Origin: JAFGAS01 sp963809875
GTDB taxonomy: Bacteria > Desulfobacterota > Zymogenia > Zymogenales > Zymogenaceae
Assembly (NCBI GenBank): GCA_963809875.1
Contig: CAWELC010000005.1
Span: 434,001-498,000, forward strand
Length of the DNA: 64,000 nt
Direction of reading: 5' to 3'
Part shown: one piece after another, positions 55,216 to 64,000 of the stretch
How positions within the stretch are numbered: the stretch's first letter is position 1
Layout of the letters: each line of letters starts with the position of its first letter
Translations under genes and position numbers: made by a program
The notes under the pieces: model-generated
What the model saw: the letters and a program-made list of their open reading frames with translations, nothing else
Told to the model about the DNA's origin: nothing
Databases searched by the model: none

Positions 55216-55671
55216 ATGGAAAGATTCAAGACGAAGAACCCCGATTACCTTAAAATGCTCGATTGGGGGTTCAGACAGGTGCCGTTTCTCAAACACGTGG
55301 GGGTGAAGCTCCTGGACGTGGGGGAGGGGTGGTGCGAATCCGAGATTATCGTGGAGCCGCACCACTTGCAGCAGGGGGGGTATATCCATGCGGGGGTTCT
55401 GTCGACGATGGCCGATCATACCGCGGGCGGTGCCGCAACCACGCTGGTTGCCAAGGATGAATTTGTCCTCACGCTTGACTTCACGATGAACCTGCTTCGG
55501 GCGGCACAGGGCACGAGACTCAGGTGCAGATCCGAGGTACTCAAACCGGGCAGCCGGTTTTCTGTCGTCGAGTCGGCGGTGTACGTCGCCGGGGAGGATG
55601 GGAAAGAGGTTCTCGTCGCAAAGGGGACATTTACCATGGCCATCCTGAAATTTCCGGGCTCGACGCCATAG
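55216..55671 (+). CDS. PaaI-type thioesterase (hot-dog fold)
   Basis: 151 aa. The PaaI family core is HHLQQGGYIHAGVLSTMADHTAGGAA, containing the HGG-like loop and the catalytic Asp, followed by LTLDFTMNLLRAAQG. It hydrolyses acyl- or aryl-CoA esters. ATG at 55216 with GAAGAGGA just upstream. A small membrane protein gene follows after about 170 nt. Confidence 0.88.
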   Translation: MERFKTKNPDYLKMLDWGFRQVPFLKHVGVKLLDVGEGWCESEIIVEPHHLQQGGYIHAGVLSTMADHTAGGAATTLVAKDEFVLTLDFTMNLLRAAQGTRLRCRSEVLKPGSRFSVVESAVYVAGEDGKEVLVAKGTFTMAILKFPGSTP

Positions 55672-55838
55672 ACGATGCGGTATGCGTGACGATCCGGCGT
55701 CTCCATGAAAAAGGAGGACCGGGTTGGAAGGAACGCCGTCGGGTTTCTGTCGGGATGCGGCAGGTGTCGTGGTTATCAGGCTATTGTCCGGTAGTGTGTT
55801 TGGTATCCTACAGAAATGAAAAGATGGAGGCACGTATC

Positions 55839-56225
55839 ATGACAGATGCACAGATCTTTCAGTTGTTTGGGCTGGCCTATGCGGCCATGGGCCTCGGGGG
55901 GCTGATTAAAAAGGACATCTATAAGAAGGTCATGGACGGCTATGCGGATTCAACTGCCCTTCTGCTCCTGTCCGGTCTCCTGGCCCTCACACTCGGATTC
56001 CTGCTGGTAACGTTTCATAACGTGTGGGTAATGGGTTGGACGCTCGTCATCACGATAGCCGGCTGGCTGGCCTTGATCAAGGGGCTGATGATCCTCGCAT
56101 TGCCCGGCTTTTATACGGATATCAGCAACTCGATGAGGAAGAACCCGAAATTCATGCGGGCCTACGCGGCATTTGTCCTGCTGCTGGGCATTTTCTTCCT
56201 CTTATTGGGTTTAGGCGTGCTCTAG
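55839..56225 (+). CDS. Four-helix small membrane protein
   Basis: 128 aa from MTDAQIFQLFGLAYAAMGLGG. Hydrophobic segments at about 7-22, 39-58, 64-85 and 105-126, separated by short basic loops (KKDIYKK, NSMRKNPKF). Ribosome site GGAGG 8 nt upstream. Similar short integral membrane proteins are widespread but uncharacterised. Confidence 0.78.
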   Translation: MTDAQIFQLFGLAYAAMGLGGLIKKDIYKKVMDGYADSTALLLLSGLLALTLGFLLVTFHNVWVMGWTLVITIAGWLALIKGLMILALPGFYTDISNSMRKNPKFMRAYAAFVLLLGIFFLLLGLGVL

Positions 56226-56322
56226 CTCTCCCGATACTTCTCCATTCGGCCGCCGCCGCTAAACCCTTGGCGGGCTGCCCGTGAGAACGGCGTTCTATGT
56301 GCACGGTGAAATCGATCCGCTC

Positions 56323-57708
56323 CTACTTGAACAGCTTCATCACCCACCGGTAAAAGCCCAGCGGCAAGCGATACGGCAGGTAACGGAGCGTCAGGTCAAA
56401 CAGGAAGGTCTGTTTCAGCACGCTCTTGTAATGGGTGAAGGTGTCAAACGAGGCCTTTCCATGGTAGCTCCCCATGCCGCTGGCGCCGTTTCCGCCGAAC
56501 GGAAGATAGGGCGAAGTATACTGGATGATGGTGTCATTGATGCAGACCCCGCCCGACAGGGTCTCCCTGAGCACCCGGTTCTGTTTTTCCCTGTCCCGCG
56601 AGAAGAAGTAGAGTGAGAGGGGCCTCGGCCGGGATTTAACGAAGTCGATGGCCTGGGAGAGGTCGTCGTATTCGATGACCGGCAGGATCGGCCCGAAAAT
56701 CTCGTCCTTCATGACGGGATCGGTCGGCGATACGTTTTCGATTACCGTCGGCGCGATGTATCGCTCCGCCTTATCCTTCGCGCCCCCGACAAGGATACGT
56801 CCCTTCGAGAGGAGTCCCGCGAGGCGATCGAAATGGCGATCGTTGATGATCCGGGCGTAGTCGGGGCTCTTATGGGGGTCCGATCCGTAGAAGGCGGCGA
56901 TCGTATCTTTGACTTTTTCGAGCAGAAGATCTTTGATCTTCCGGTTGACCAGCAGGTAATCCGGGGCGATGCAGGTTTGCCCCGCGTTGAAGTATTTGCC
57001 CCACACGATCCGACGCGCGGTCTGGGTAATCTCCACATCGTCCTCGACGATGCAGGGGCTCTTGCCCCCCAGCTCGAGGGTTACCGGTGTGGGCCCCTTG
57101 GCCGCGGCTTCCATGACGATCCTTCCGACCGACGTCGATCCGGTATAAAAGATATAGTCGAATCGTTCTTTCAGGAGCGCCTCGGCCGTTTCCGGTCCGC
57201 CCTCGACTGAGGCAATATACGCGGGGTCAAACGTATCCCCGATAATCCTCGTCATCACGCGCGAGGTGTTCAGAGAGATCTCGGAAGGCTTGAGCACGGC
57301 GGTGTTGCCGGCGGCGATGGCCCCCACCAGCGGGGACAGGAGGAGCTGCACCGGGTAGTTCCACGGCGCGATGATGAGGGCCACGCCGTATGGCTCGGGA
57401 TATACGAAACTCTTCGTGTATTTATGAATCGGGGGATTCTTCACCCGCCTGGGCCTGGCCCACCTCGCCACGCGCCGCCGGGCGAACGCGATATCGGCAA
57501 GAACGATGCCCAGCTCGGACGTGTACGCCTCTACCGGCGGTTTTCTGAGATCGGCGTGAAGGGCATCCAGGATGGCACGCTCGTTGGATTTGAGGACCGC
57601 CTTCAGCCTGTCGAGCTGTTCGAGCCGAAACGAGACGTCCCTCGTCCCCCCCGCGGAAAAGAAGTCGTGCTGTCTTTTAACTATATCGGCAACCGGTAAT
57701 GGTTTCAT
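56323..57708 (-). CDS. NAD(P)-dependent aldehyde dehydrogenase (ALDH3-like)
   Basis: 461 aa. Cofactor region LIIAPWNYPVQLLLSPLVGAIAAGN; general-base Glu in TLELGGKSPCIV; catalytic Cys in NAGQTCIAPDY. The C-terminal hydrophobic stretch LKQTFLFDLTLRYLPYRLPLGFYRW is typical of membrane-associated fatty/coniferyl aldehyde dehydrogenases of the ALDH3 group. Ribosome site GGAGGACGGCC. It oxidises long-chain or aromatic aldehydes to acids. Confidence 0.92.
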   Translation of the reverse strand: MKPLPVADIVKRQHDFFSAGGTRDVSFRLEQLDRLKAVLKSNERAILDALHADLRKPPVEAYTSELGIVLADIAFARRRVARWARPRRVKNPPIHKYTKSFVYPEPYGVALIIAPWNYPVQLLLSPLVGAIAAGNTAVLKPSEISLNTSRVMTRIIGDTFDPAYIASVEGGPETAEALLKERFDYIFYTGSTSVGRIVMEAAAKGPTPVTLELGGKSPCIVEDDVEITQTARRIVWGKYFNAGQTCIAPDYLLVNRKIKDLLLEKVKDTIAAFYGSDPHKSPDYARIINDRHFDRLAGLLSKGRILVGGAKDKAERYIAPTVIENVSPTDPVMKDEIFGPILPVIEYDDLSQAIDFVKSRPRPLSLYFFSRDREKQNRVLRETLSGGVCINDTIIQYTSPYLPFGGNGASGMGSYHGKASFDTFTHYKSVLKQTFLFDLTLRYLPYRLPLGFYRWVMKLFK

Positions 57709-58112
57709 GGCCGTCCTCCGTGAATGAAGTACGGAGCATAACCGATGAATCGATCCCCGCTTTCACGGTGTAAATCTATAGTCGTTGCGGCCGGCTGCGG
57801 CCGCACTTTCTTACGGGATCGTCACACATATCCTTATACTATAATTATAGCACGTCTCGTAGAATAGTGCAGAGCGAGCCGCCACAACCGCGTTTGACAG
57901 CCGCTCCGGGGGTCGGGCTTTCCCTCTCCAATGGGGCGAATGTATGATGAGGATATACGGGACGGGGAGTCAGGGGGTAGGGGAGGGTAAACGAGATCCG
58001 GCAAACGTCAGCCGGGGGTCAGGGGCGAGCATCTTCGGGCAGGACCCGAGAAAGACCCGGTATAGACACAATAGCGGCCTGAACGAGTCGATCGTTCAGG
58101 CCGCTTTTTCTT
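57709..58112 (+). other. Intergenic region ending in an orphan terminator
   Basis: No ORF is convincing here. A perfect 14-bp hairpin AGCGGCCTGAACGA (58073-58086) / TCGTTCAGGCCGCT (58092-58105), followed by TTTTTCTTTC, is a textbook plus-strand terminator. Both neighbouring genes are on the minus strand, so no known plus transcript ends here. It may serve the minus-strand gene ending at 58113 less efficiently, or end an unannotated RNA. Confidence 0.6.
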
Positions 58113-58823
58113 TCAACCTTCCGGCAATACCTCGAACGTCTTGATGAGATTTTCCGCGGAAATGGTAATCCCCCATCCCGCGAATTTATCAATAACGGCC
58201 TGGTAGCCCTCCTGGTAGTAGGTCGTGGTGGCGTCGGAGACCACGGTTGCCAGGTACCCCAAATCCAGGGCGACCCGCGCGGTCGTGTCGACGCATTCAT
58301 CGGTCATGAAACCGGCGATATAGAGGACCTTAATTCCCATATGATCCAGGACGCGGTCGAGGATGGTGCCGGTGAAAGCCCCGCTGACCGTCTTGGTGAG
58401 CACGATCTCCCCGGGGTTGGGTTTACACTCGTCCAGGAACCGGGACGCTTCGTTTCCCGGCGGAAGGATCCACTGCACCAGTTTATGGGCGAAGCCGGCG
58501 TCACGGCCGTCTGCCGAGAGACACTCGATCTTCACGTGAATCGGCGGGATGCCGTTTGCCCGGGCGGCGGCCAGGAGCTTGCCACACGCGCCGAGGGCGG
58601 CGGTGAAGCGCTTCCGGTAATCGGCGAGCGCCTCGTCTACCTCACCCTGGGCCAGCCCCTTGGCTACCGCCTTCTTTGCCAGGTGCTCGGGGGTCGCCAG
58701 GCCCTGGATGTCGATCAGCAGCAGGGCGGTGTTTTTCTTCGTCGGCGCGGGAAGGTACTGCAGGCCTTTTTCCGTAATGGTGTACGACGCGGCCAGCACG
58801 TCGGCCATAGTGACTTTACCCAT
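58113..58823 (-). CDS. Isochorismatase-like cysteine hydrolase
   Basis: 236 aa. The catalytic triad of the family is visible: Asp in ALLLIDIQG, Lys in IVLTKTVSGAF and Cys in GFMTDECVDTTARVA. An N-terminal ~40-residue extension precedes the fold. Substrates range from isochorismate to amides such as nicotinamide or ureidoacrylate; not resolvable here. Ribosome site AGGAGGAGG. Confidence 0.9.
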   Translation of the reverse strand: MGKVTMADVLAASYTITEKGLQYLPAPTKKNTALLLIDIQGLATPEHLAKKAVAKGLAQGEVDEALADYRKRFTAALGACGKLLAAARANGIPPIHVKIECLSADGRDAGFAHKLVQWILPPGNEASRFLDECKPNPGEIVLTKTVSGAFTGTILDRVLDHMGIKVLYIAGFMTDECVDTTARVALDLGYLATVVSDATTTYYQEGYQAVIDKFAGWGITISAENLIKTFEVLPEG

Positions 58824-59116
58824 TGTCCTCCTCCTCGGAAAGATATAATCGGGCCGAAGGGTTTCGGCGCAACTCTACCTTTTGCGTTATCGAAACAGGG
58901 AATCTGCCTCCCGGACCGCCGCGGCCATCGGGCAAACCGCGAAATATGGCCCGGGTCCTGACCGAGAGAAACGAGCGACCGATCGGCGCGTGCGCATATC
59001 CCCGGGACTCCGTATACTATTAGACCCTCTTTGCGTATGTGTGTCAATGCCTTTGTCGGTTTTCGTCCGTACAGGTGTCTGCAGCGTATGGAAGAAGAAA
59101 ATTACACAAAAAACGA
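58824..59116. other. Intergenic region, no gene seen
   Basis: Upstream region of the cysteine hydrolase (minus) and downstream region of the beta-barrel gene (minus). No protein-like ORF and no strong repeat noticed. Confidence 0.5.
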
Positions 59117-59135
59117 GAGGGGGATTTACCCCCTC
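59117..59135 (-). terminator. Terminator of the beta-barrel gene
   Basis: GAGGGGG / CCCCCTC with loop ATTTA. On the minus strand it is followed by TCGTTTTTTG, about 35 nt after the stop of the gene ending at 59168. Confidence 0.75.
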
Positions 59136-59167
59136 CCGTATGCTTGATTCGGATCGTTGTGGCTCGA

Positions 59168-60454
59168 CTAGAACTCGTAGCTGATGCCGAGCGTGACTCC
59201 GTGAGAATTATAGTTCTCGCGGAGTTCCGCGTCATAGTCCGCGTATATCGAAAAGTTCTTCCCGAAATAGGCGGTCACGCCGAGCCCGAGGATCGCGCCG
59301 TTCCGGTCCGGCTCGACCCCGCTCACCTCAAATGAGTCATCGGGAATCAAGGAGATCCGGGAGACAACCGTGCGGTCGGTGTCGAGGTACTCGTGCGCCC
59401 ACTCTGCGCTCGCCTCGGGCACGATCGTTACGTTGGCCAGGTCGAACTCGTACGCGAACCGAAGTCCGACCCGCGATACGAGGGAATGAGAGTCGAAGGA
59501 ATCGAGGCCCTGATTAAGGGTCCCCGCCCCCCTCTCGGTGAAATCCTCCTGGAAGTAGTAGGTGTAGGTGAGGGAGAGTGTCGGGGTGATCCGGGCCTTG
59601 CCGATGTCGATGTCGTAGCCGCCGCCCGTGTAAAGCGAAAAGATATCGCCATAGTATTCGGCATGTGCCGTGTCGTTGGCGAAGAGGTCAAATCGCTCGG
59701 TGTCGTGCCAATTGCGCGCCCAGATAAACGAGGCATCAACGTACCACGGCGCAGGATTGTAGCTGCCGTAGAGGCCCGCGTCCAACGAGTTGACCTTGCC
59801 CGCAAAAAAGACGTCGTTGAAATCGACCTTCGAGTGGGAGTATCCCGTGACCAGACCGACGGTCACCTTATCGACAAGCACCTTGTCTACCCCCAGGGAG
59901 AACCCGGCGGTGTCGTAGACGTAGCCGAAGCTGTTGTCTCTGTCGGCCTGATAGCCGAAGAGGCCGAAGCCCTCGCCCCACACGCTCCACCCTTTTGTGA
60001 GCGCGGTCATGGGGGCATAGAGGAGGGGCGCTGCATCGAGCGCGAGAGACCCCGAGTCGGCAAACAGCAGTGGGTGCTGCGTCCGAGCAACCGGCCCGGG
60101 AGCGCGCAGGGCTGTCAGGCGGCCGAGGGTCAGGTGATTGAGCTGCCCCAACGAGCCTCGATCGATATCGGTGAAAACGCCATACTCCTCGGGGGAGAAG
60201 TTATCAAGGGCGAAGCGGTATGGCGCCGGGCCCTGGTTGAGAACGTCGTCGATCCGTGGGTCCACATAGCCCACGGGAAATCCGGCAAAGGTCACGGTGC
60301 CAAAGTGACGGTTGAAATATTCGCCGACCGCGTTTTGATTGGCGGTAACGGCGGCGTCCACGTAGTAGCCCGTGACACGCCCCGATCCATAAGCGAGCCC
60401 GGCACAACCGAGTAGCAGGATCCCCGATAAAGCGAGCGTGATGAAACGTTTCAT
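59168..60454 (-). CDS. Autotransporter-type outer-membrane beta-barrel protein
   Basis: 428 aa. Signal peptide MKRFITLALSGILLLGCAGLAYG; LLGC could be read as a lipobox, but cleavage after AYG is equally plausible. Residues ~150-428 are amphipathic beta strands (SVWGEGFGLFGYQ, ASFIWARNWHDTERF, GVTLGISYEF) ending in Phe, like the autotransporter barrel domain. The ~120-residue N-terminal part is too short for a classic passenger. ATG preceded by GGAGG. Confidence 0.85.
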   Translation of the reverse strand: MKRFITLALSGILLLGCAGLAYGSGRVTGYYVDAAVTANQNAVGEYFNRHFGTVTFAGFPVGYVDPRIDDVLNQGPAPYRFALDNFSPEEYGVFTDIDRGSLGQLNHLTLGRLTALRAPGPVARTQHPLLFADSGSLALDAAPLLYAPMTALTKGWSVWGEGFGLFGYQADRDNSFGYVYDTAGFSLGVDKVLVDKVTVGLVTGYSHSKVDFNDVFFAGKVNSLDAGLYGSYNPAPWYVDASFIWARNWHDTERFDLFANDTAHAEYYGDIFSLYTGGGYDIDIGKARITPTLSLTYTYYFQEDFTERGAGTLNQGLDSFDSHSLVSRVGLRFAYEFDLANVTIVPEASAEWAHEYLDTDRTVVSRISLIPDDSFEVSGVEPDRNGAILGLGVTAYFGKNFSIYADYDAELRENYNSHGVTLGISYEF

Positions 60455-60786
60455 GTGTATGCCTCCGCGGAAACGATTAAGAAACCGTCAAGAGTTATAC
60501 TTCGGCGGTTTCTTTCTGTCAACGAAAATCTTTCGGGGGGAATAACAATCGCAGAAGCGATGGAGCGGATATGGCTCGGTCGGGGAATCGATCTGTCTTG
60601 ATAACTCAGAATGGACGTGGCGCTGCCGCTCGTCCGAGCGGTGACTTCCCCGGAACGAAAGAGCCGGTTATGGGATAATCGGCGGCGTGTAACGAGTCGT
60701 GCATTTGGAGGAAGCACGGTGAGCGCAGAGCATGGGTGTACGGCGCGACGCGGCCGGACCGGCCGGAGTGCTTCAAGAGGGGTATC
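60455..60786. other. Intergenic region, no gene seen
   Basis: Upstream region of the beta-barrel gene and downstream region of the phosphoesterase gene. No convincing ORF, RNA or repeat. Confidence 0.5.
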
Positions 60787-61917
60787 CTAATTCGCTTCCG
60801 GGTGATTCACCAGGGTGATCCTGACGATCTCGGGGTGGGTGAGGATCCGCACCGGCGGCCCCCAGGTGCCCAGGCCGCTGGTGACATAGACCTGCATCGG
60901 GCCGATCCGAGCGTAGCCGTAGCTCACGGTATAGACGAAATCGGTCACGATTGTCAGGGGGAAGAACTGGCCGTGGTGGGAATGGCCGGCAAGCATCAGG
61001 TCGATCCCGTCGCCTGAATATTCTTCCAGATTGACAGGTCGATGGGTCAACAGGATCGTGGGCAGGGACCGATCACACTTCGCTACGAGGTCGGGCACCG
61101 ACGCTTTGGCGGCTCCTGACCTCGGATCGTCCAGCCCCAGGAGGTTGACGACCCCGGGGAAGGTTCTAACCTCGTCCCTCAGGACGGTGATTCCCGCCGA
61201 TCTCATGAAGGCCTCCGTCTTTTCCGGCCCGCCGTGATATTCGTGGTTGCCGAGGACCGCGTAGACGCCGAGCGGCGCCCTGAGCTTGGCGAGAATTTCC
61301 GACATGCGGCCCAGCCCGTCCACGCTCCCCTCAACGAGGTCGCCGCCAATGAGAATGATGTCGGGGTCTTGCGCATTTATCCTGTCGACAAAGGACTTCG
61401 CCTGATTCTCGTGTACAGTCGGCCCGAGATGGAAGTCCGAGGCAAAGACGACCGTGGTCGGGTTATTGACCTTCGGCAGTTTCGCGAGATCCACCTGGAG
61501 GTTTTCGACCCTGACAAAACGCGTATTGAGCCAGCCGAAAAAGACGATAATGACGACGACCGCGATCGAACCGAAAAAGGCGATCCTGCCCGCACGCCTT
61601 CGGTTGTCCTTGAGCCGTTTCGGTATGATGGGAACGAGCCGGTCGGTAAGCCTGACGATGTCGGAAAACAGGACGATCAAAAATAGGTAGACCATTCCGA
61701 CGACCCAGAACGAGCCGATGAGGTTAACGGCGTTCCAGAGCGGGCCGTTGAGGTCGTCCTCCAGCGAATGCATGACGGGAAAGGCTATAACCAGGGCCAC
61801 GAAGAGGAGCTTGAGGGCGATGACCCACTTCCCCTCGCCGGATAGCGCCGCAAAACCGCGGAAGAATATGTAGGCGTTTATCAAGACGTATATCGCCAGG
61901 AAGCTGGAAAAGAACAT
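60787..61917 (-). CDS. Membrane-anchored metallophosphoesterase (YaeI-like)
   Basis: 376 aa. Four hydrophobic N-terminal segments (to about residue 135) precede a calcineurin-like domain with FASDFHLGPTV, GGDLVEGS, VLGNHEYHGG, LLTHRP and LAGHSHHGQF. YaeI-type enzymes act on phosphodiesters at the membrane, and some act on lipid phosphates. This is the second metallophosphoesterase in the window, unrelated in sequence detail to that at 23048. Monocistronic. Confidence 0.88.
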   Translation of the reverse strand: MFFSSFLAIYVLINAYIFFRGFAALSGEGKWVIALKLLFVALVIAFPVMHSLEDDLNGPLWNAVNLIGSFWVVGMVYLFLIVLFSDIVRLTDRLVPIIPKRLKDNRRRAGRIAFFGSIAVVVIIVFFGWLNTRFVRVENLQVDLAKLPKVNNPTTVVFASDFHLGPTVHENQAKSFVDRINAQDPDIILIGGDLVEGSVDGLGRMSEILAKLRAPLGVYAVLGNHEYHGGPEKTEAFMRSAGITVLRDEVRTFPGVVNLLGLDDPRSGAAKASVPDLVAKCDRSLPTILLTHRPVNLEEYSGDGIDLMLAGHSHHGQFFPLTIVTDFVYTVSYGYARIGPMQVYVTSGLGTWGPPVRILTHPEIVRITLVNHPEAN

Positions 61918-62148
61918 GAAAATCCCCCGTTTCCTCAGGTGTCCCGAGAAGGCTTGTTTAAACTCTATTATTATACTATGATTTGCTGCTCTATTAAAGA
62001 AAAAACGGTCTGATATGGGATGATGAATGGGTCATCCTATAGTGCCGGCAGACTTGCCTGCCGCTGTGTCCGAGATCCGACGGGAACGGGAACCACCGTT
62101 GATTTGCGATCTTCCGCCCCGGTGCCGGAAACGACGATTCCTCACAAC

Positions 62149-63171
62149 TCAAAGGTCGAGAGAGTCGGAGTCGGGTCCGAGCACCCTGACGTGAACAGGC
62201 AGGGTCACTTCCCGGGGTTGTCCGTCCCAGCGACCCTCAATGCGATCGATCAGCATCCGTGTGGCCAATCGCCCGATCTCACGTCTGGGCTGTTCGGCGA
62301 TAACGACCGGGCGGCCCAGGAGACCGGCGAAAGGGACTCCGTCAAAGGCAGCGACGGCGACGTGGGCGGTCGGTTTTCCGATTTTCATCAGGACCTCGAG
62401 AACACCCAAAAGGATCTGGTTGTTGGCCGCAACGATAGCATCCGGTACTACTCCGGAACCCATGAATTTCTCGGTCGCCCTGCGGCCCGTTTCTACATTA
62501 TACGGTCCGATCTCGATAAGATCATCAAACCCGGAAAGTCCCCCATCGCGAAAGCCCTCCAGAAATCCCTCCATGCGCTCGGATCCCGTCCAGGTGTCTC
62601 TCGGGCCCCCGGCGATGGCGATGGTACGGGCGCCGAGGGCGGTCAAGGCCGAAACGATCCGGCGCGCCCCGGCCCGGTTATCAACCACGACGCTATCGCA
62701 GCAAATCCCGTGAACGCGCCGGTCCATGAAGACCAGGGGAAAGCCCTCATCCAGCAGAAGGTTCATCGTGTCGTGGGGATGCGTATCGGCCGGGGTCATG
62801 ATGAACCCGTCCACCGGCCGGGAGCGCAGCAGCGAAAGGTACTCCGACTCGCGGTCGCGCCTCTCGCCGCTGGTGGCCACGATCACCCCGTATCCCGCCG
62901 CGGAGGCCTCCGCCTCGCAGGCGGCGGCAATAGTCGCAAAAAAAGGGTTCGAGAGATCCGTAACGAGCAGACCCAGGGTGTGAGTCTTGCTGGTGCGCAG
63001 AGACCGCGCGGCCAGGTTGGGACGATAGCCGTATTCATCCGCGATCGCGCGGATGCGCTCGGCCGTCTCATCCCCGATGCGGGCTGATTTGCCCTTTCCG
63101 GAGAGGACCCGGCTGACGGTGGAGGCGTCGACCCCCGCCAGACGCGCGATATCACGAATTGTAGGAGGCAT
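62149..63171 (-). CDS. LacI family transcriptional regulator
   Basis: 340 aa. The LacI helix-turn-helix is PTIRDIARLAGVDASTVSRVLSGKG at residues 3-27, then the hinge YRPNLAARSLRT. A periplasmic-binding-protein-like sensor domain follows (LGLLVTDLSNPFFATI, VDGFIMTPADT, AGPRDTW-type sugar loop). Start at 63171 (MPPTIRDIA) with AAGGA upstream. Divergent from the GH172-type gene at 63342, its likely target, with a 12-nt palindrome between them. Confidence 0.92.
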   Translation of the reverse strand: MPPTIRDIARLAGVDASTVSRVLSGKGKSARIGDETAERIRAIADEYGYRPNLAARSLRTSKTHTLGLLVTDLSNPFFATIAAACEAEASAAGYGVIVATSGERRDRESEYLSLLRSRPVDGFIMTPADTHPHDTMNLLLDEGFPLVFMDRRVHGICCDSVVVDNRAGARRIVSALTALGARTIAIAGGPRDTWTGSERMEGFLEGFRDGGLSGFDDLIEIGPYNVETGRRATEKFMGSGVVPDAIVAANNQILLGVLEVLMKIGKPTAHVAVAAFDGVPFAGLLGRPVVIAEQPRREIGRLATRMLIDRIEGRWDGQPREVTLPVHVRVLGPDSDSLDL

Positions 63172-63186
63172 TGATTTTTTCCTTGA

Positions 63187-63198
63187 ACAATCGATTGT
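63187..63198. promoter_or_regulatory. Candidate LacI-family operator
   Basis: ACAATCGATTGT, a perfect palindrome with a central CG, the usual centre of LacI-family sites. It lies 15 nt upstream of the regulator start in the divergent spacer. Confidence 0.5.
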
Positions 63199-63341
63199 GC
63201 ATGGTAGAATAGCACGGGATATTTGACCTGTCAAGGGGTGCCGGGGCTGACCGGCCTTTGTCGCGGGGTTCGTACGGTCTCCAGGAGGCTATTCGTACAT
63301 CGTCCACCCGTTTACAGCAGTTTCATGGCGGAGGAATTGTT

Positions 63342-64000
63342 ATGTTTTTCGATCCCAAGACGCTGTACCACCTGCCGAGAGGCATACAAACCCGCTGGGC
63401 AAGCCCTGAAAACTGGGGCGGCGACGTGGGTGCGGGGGGCAACGAAAACGGCGGGCGCAAAGGGTCCCCCTTTTTCTATCTCCCCTCGGGGGCAGAAAAG
63501 GTCCTGGCGGAGGTCGCCGGGCAAAGCGGCACCCTCAGGCGCATCTGGATCACGATCTCCGACCGAAGCCCCCGGATGCTGAGGGGGATACGTCTGGACA
63601 TCTTCTGGGACGGGGCGAAAACGCCCGCGGTCTCGGCCCCCCTCGGGGATTTCTTCGGCCACGGCCTCGGGCGCATGCGGCCCTTTCAGTCGTGCCTCTT
63701 TTCCAGCCCCGAGGGGAGGAGCTTTTGCAGCGTTGTCCCGATGCCTTTCGCGACCGGCATGAAGGCGGTCGTGACCAACGAGAGCGGCACCGATCTCACC
63801 CTCTTTTACTATGACGTCAATTACACGGTCGGCGATGAGCATCCGAAGGGTACTCCCTATTTTCACGCCCACTTCAGGAGGGAAAACCCGACGACCCTGC
63901 AGAAGGACTTCCATATCCTTCCGCGCGTCGAGGGCGCCGGGCGCTACCTCGGGGCGCAGATCGGGGTCATCGTCAATAATAAGAAGTACGCTAGCACCTG
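63342..64000 (+). CDS. DUF2961 / GH172-type glycoside hydrolase family protein (3' partial)
   Basis: Begins MFFDPKTLYHLPRGIQTRWASPENW and runs open to the end of the window (219 codons). Family features are GNENGGRKGSPF, GTLRRIWITISD, IRLDIFWDGAKTPAVSAPLGDFFGHG and TLFYYDVNYTV, matching DUF2961, which contains the GH172 difructose anhydride/furanosidase enzymes. ATG is preceded by GGAGGAATTGTT. The divergent LacI-type gene suggests sugar-inducible expression. Confidence 0.87.
   Translation, partial: MFFDPKTLYHLPRGIQTRWASPENWGGDVGAGGNENGGRKGSPFFYLPSGAEKVLAEVAGQSGTLRRIWITISDRSPRMLRGIRLDIFWDGAKTPAVSAPLGDFFGHGLGRMRPFQSCLFSSPEGRSFCSVVPMPFATGMKAVVTNESGTDLTLFYYDVNYTVGDEHPKGTPYFHAHFRRENPTTLQKDFHILPRVEGAGRYLGAQIGVIVNNKKYAST

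Noticed and set aside
59168..60454. Lipoprotein reading of the beta-barrel signal (LLGC)
   Set aside because: A full beta-barrel with terminal Phe is more consistent with an integral outer-membrane protein. The lipobox match is short, though not excluded.

Overview
The window looks like a GC-rich chromosome segment of an anaerobic Gram-negative bacterium, most likely a Desulfobacterota (deltaproteobacterial) lineage. This is an inference from gene content: two outer-membrane beta-barrel proteins, a lipid A-type acyltransferase, a two-subunit 2-hydroxyacyl-CoA dehydratase, an anaerobic sulfatase with its radical SAM maturase, a selenocysteine tRNA, and an alaC-hom-thrC-phosphoglycerate-mutase-like threonine operon. 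No rRNA, ribosomal protein or other taxonomic marker is present, so the placement is tentative.

Layout. 0-2.3 kb: the end of a membrane protein with a striking Cys-Ala repeat tail, followed by a PqqD-like/radical SAM/SPASM enzyme; this is a candidate peptide-modification pair. 2.3-2.7 kb: a cluster of intergenic hairpins. 2.7-8.8 kb: csaA, a methyltransferase, an HAE3-type RND exporter overlapping a DUF362-ferredoxin gene, a DMT transporter and a YHS protein. 9-13.5 kb: small membrane proteins, further copies of the hairpin family, a TetR regulator with a visible operator, an M24 peptidase, tRNA-Sec with a near-consensus promoter, and tatA. 13.5-26.7 kb: an M48 peptidase with a long C-terminal extension, an ispH-ubiA fusion, an Nramp transporter, a DUF4388 double response regulator, a nitroreductase, a phosphoesterase, a glycosyltransferase and pstS. 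26.8-36.7 kb: the 2-hydroxyacyl-CoA dehydratase pair, a TGS GTPase, a PilZ response regulator, an acyltransferase, a B12-binding radical SAM protein and an AlkD-like protein. 36.8-43.1 kb: the alanine/threonine amino acid operon, a thioesterase, a second tatA and a small membrane protein.

43.3-53.6 kb is the most unusual part. An intact initiator tRNA gene with its terminator is followed by four diverged, same-direction copies of tRNA-fMet/terminator sequence. Each interval between copies holds one transcription unit: an ABC exporter; an acyltransferase; a porin-like protein; and a glycosyltransferase with a sulfatase and its maturase. It looks like a tRNA-punctuated cassette region. 53.7-64 kb holds ordinary metabolic and envelope genes, ending in a LacI-type regulator divergent from a DUF2961/GH172-type gene that runs off the window.

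At least 12 genes need one or two single-base corrections to read through, usually one extra base and often in a homopolymer. Homology resumes cleanly after each, so these look like consensus errors of an unpolished assembly rather than real pseudogenes. The coordinates given span the repaired genes.
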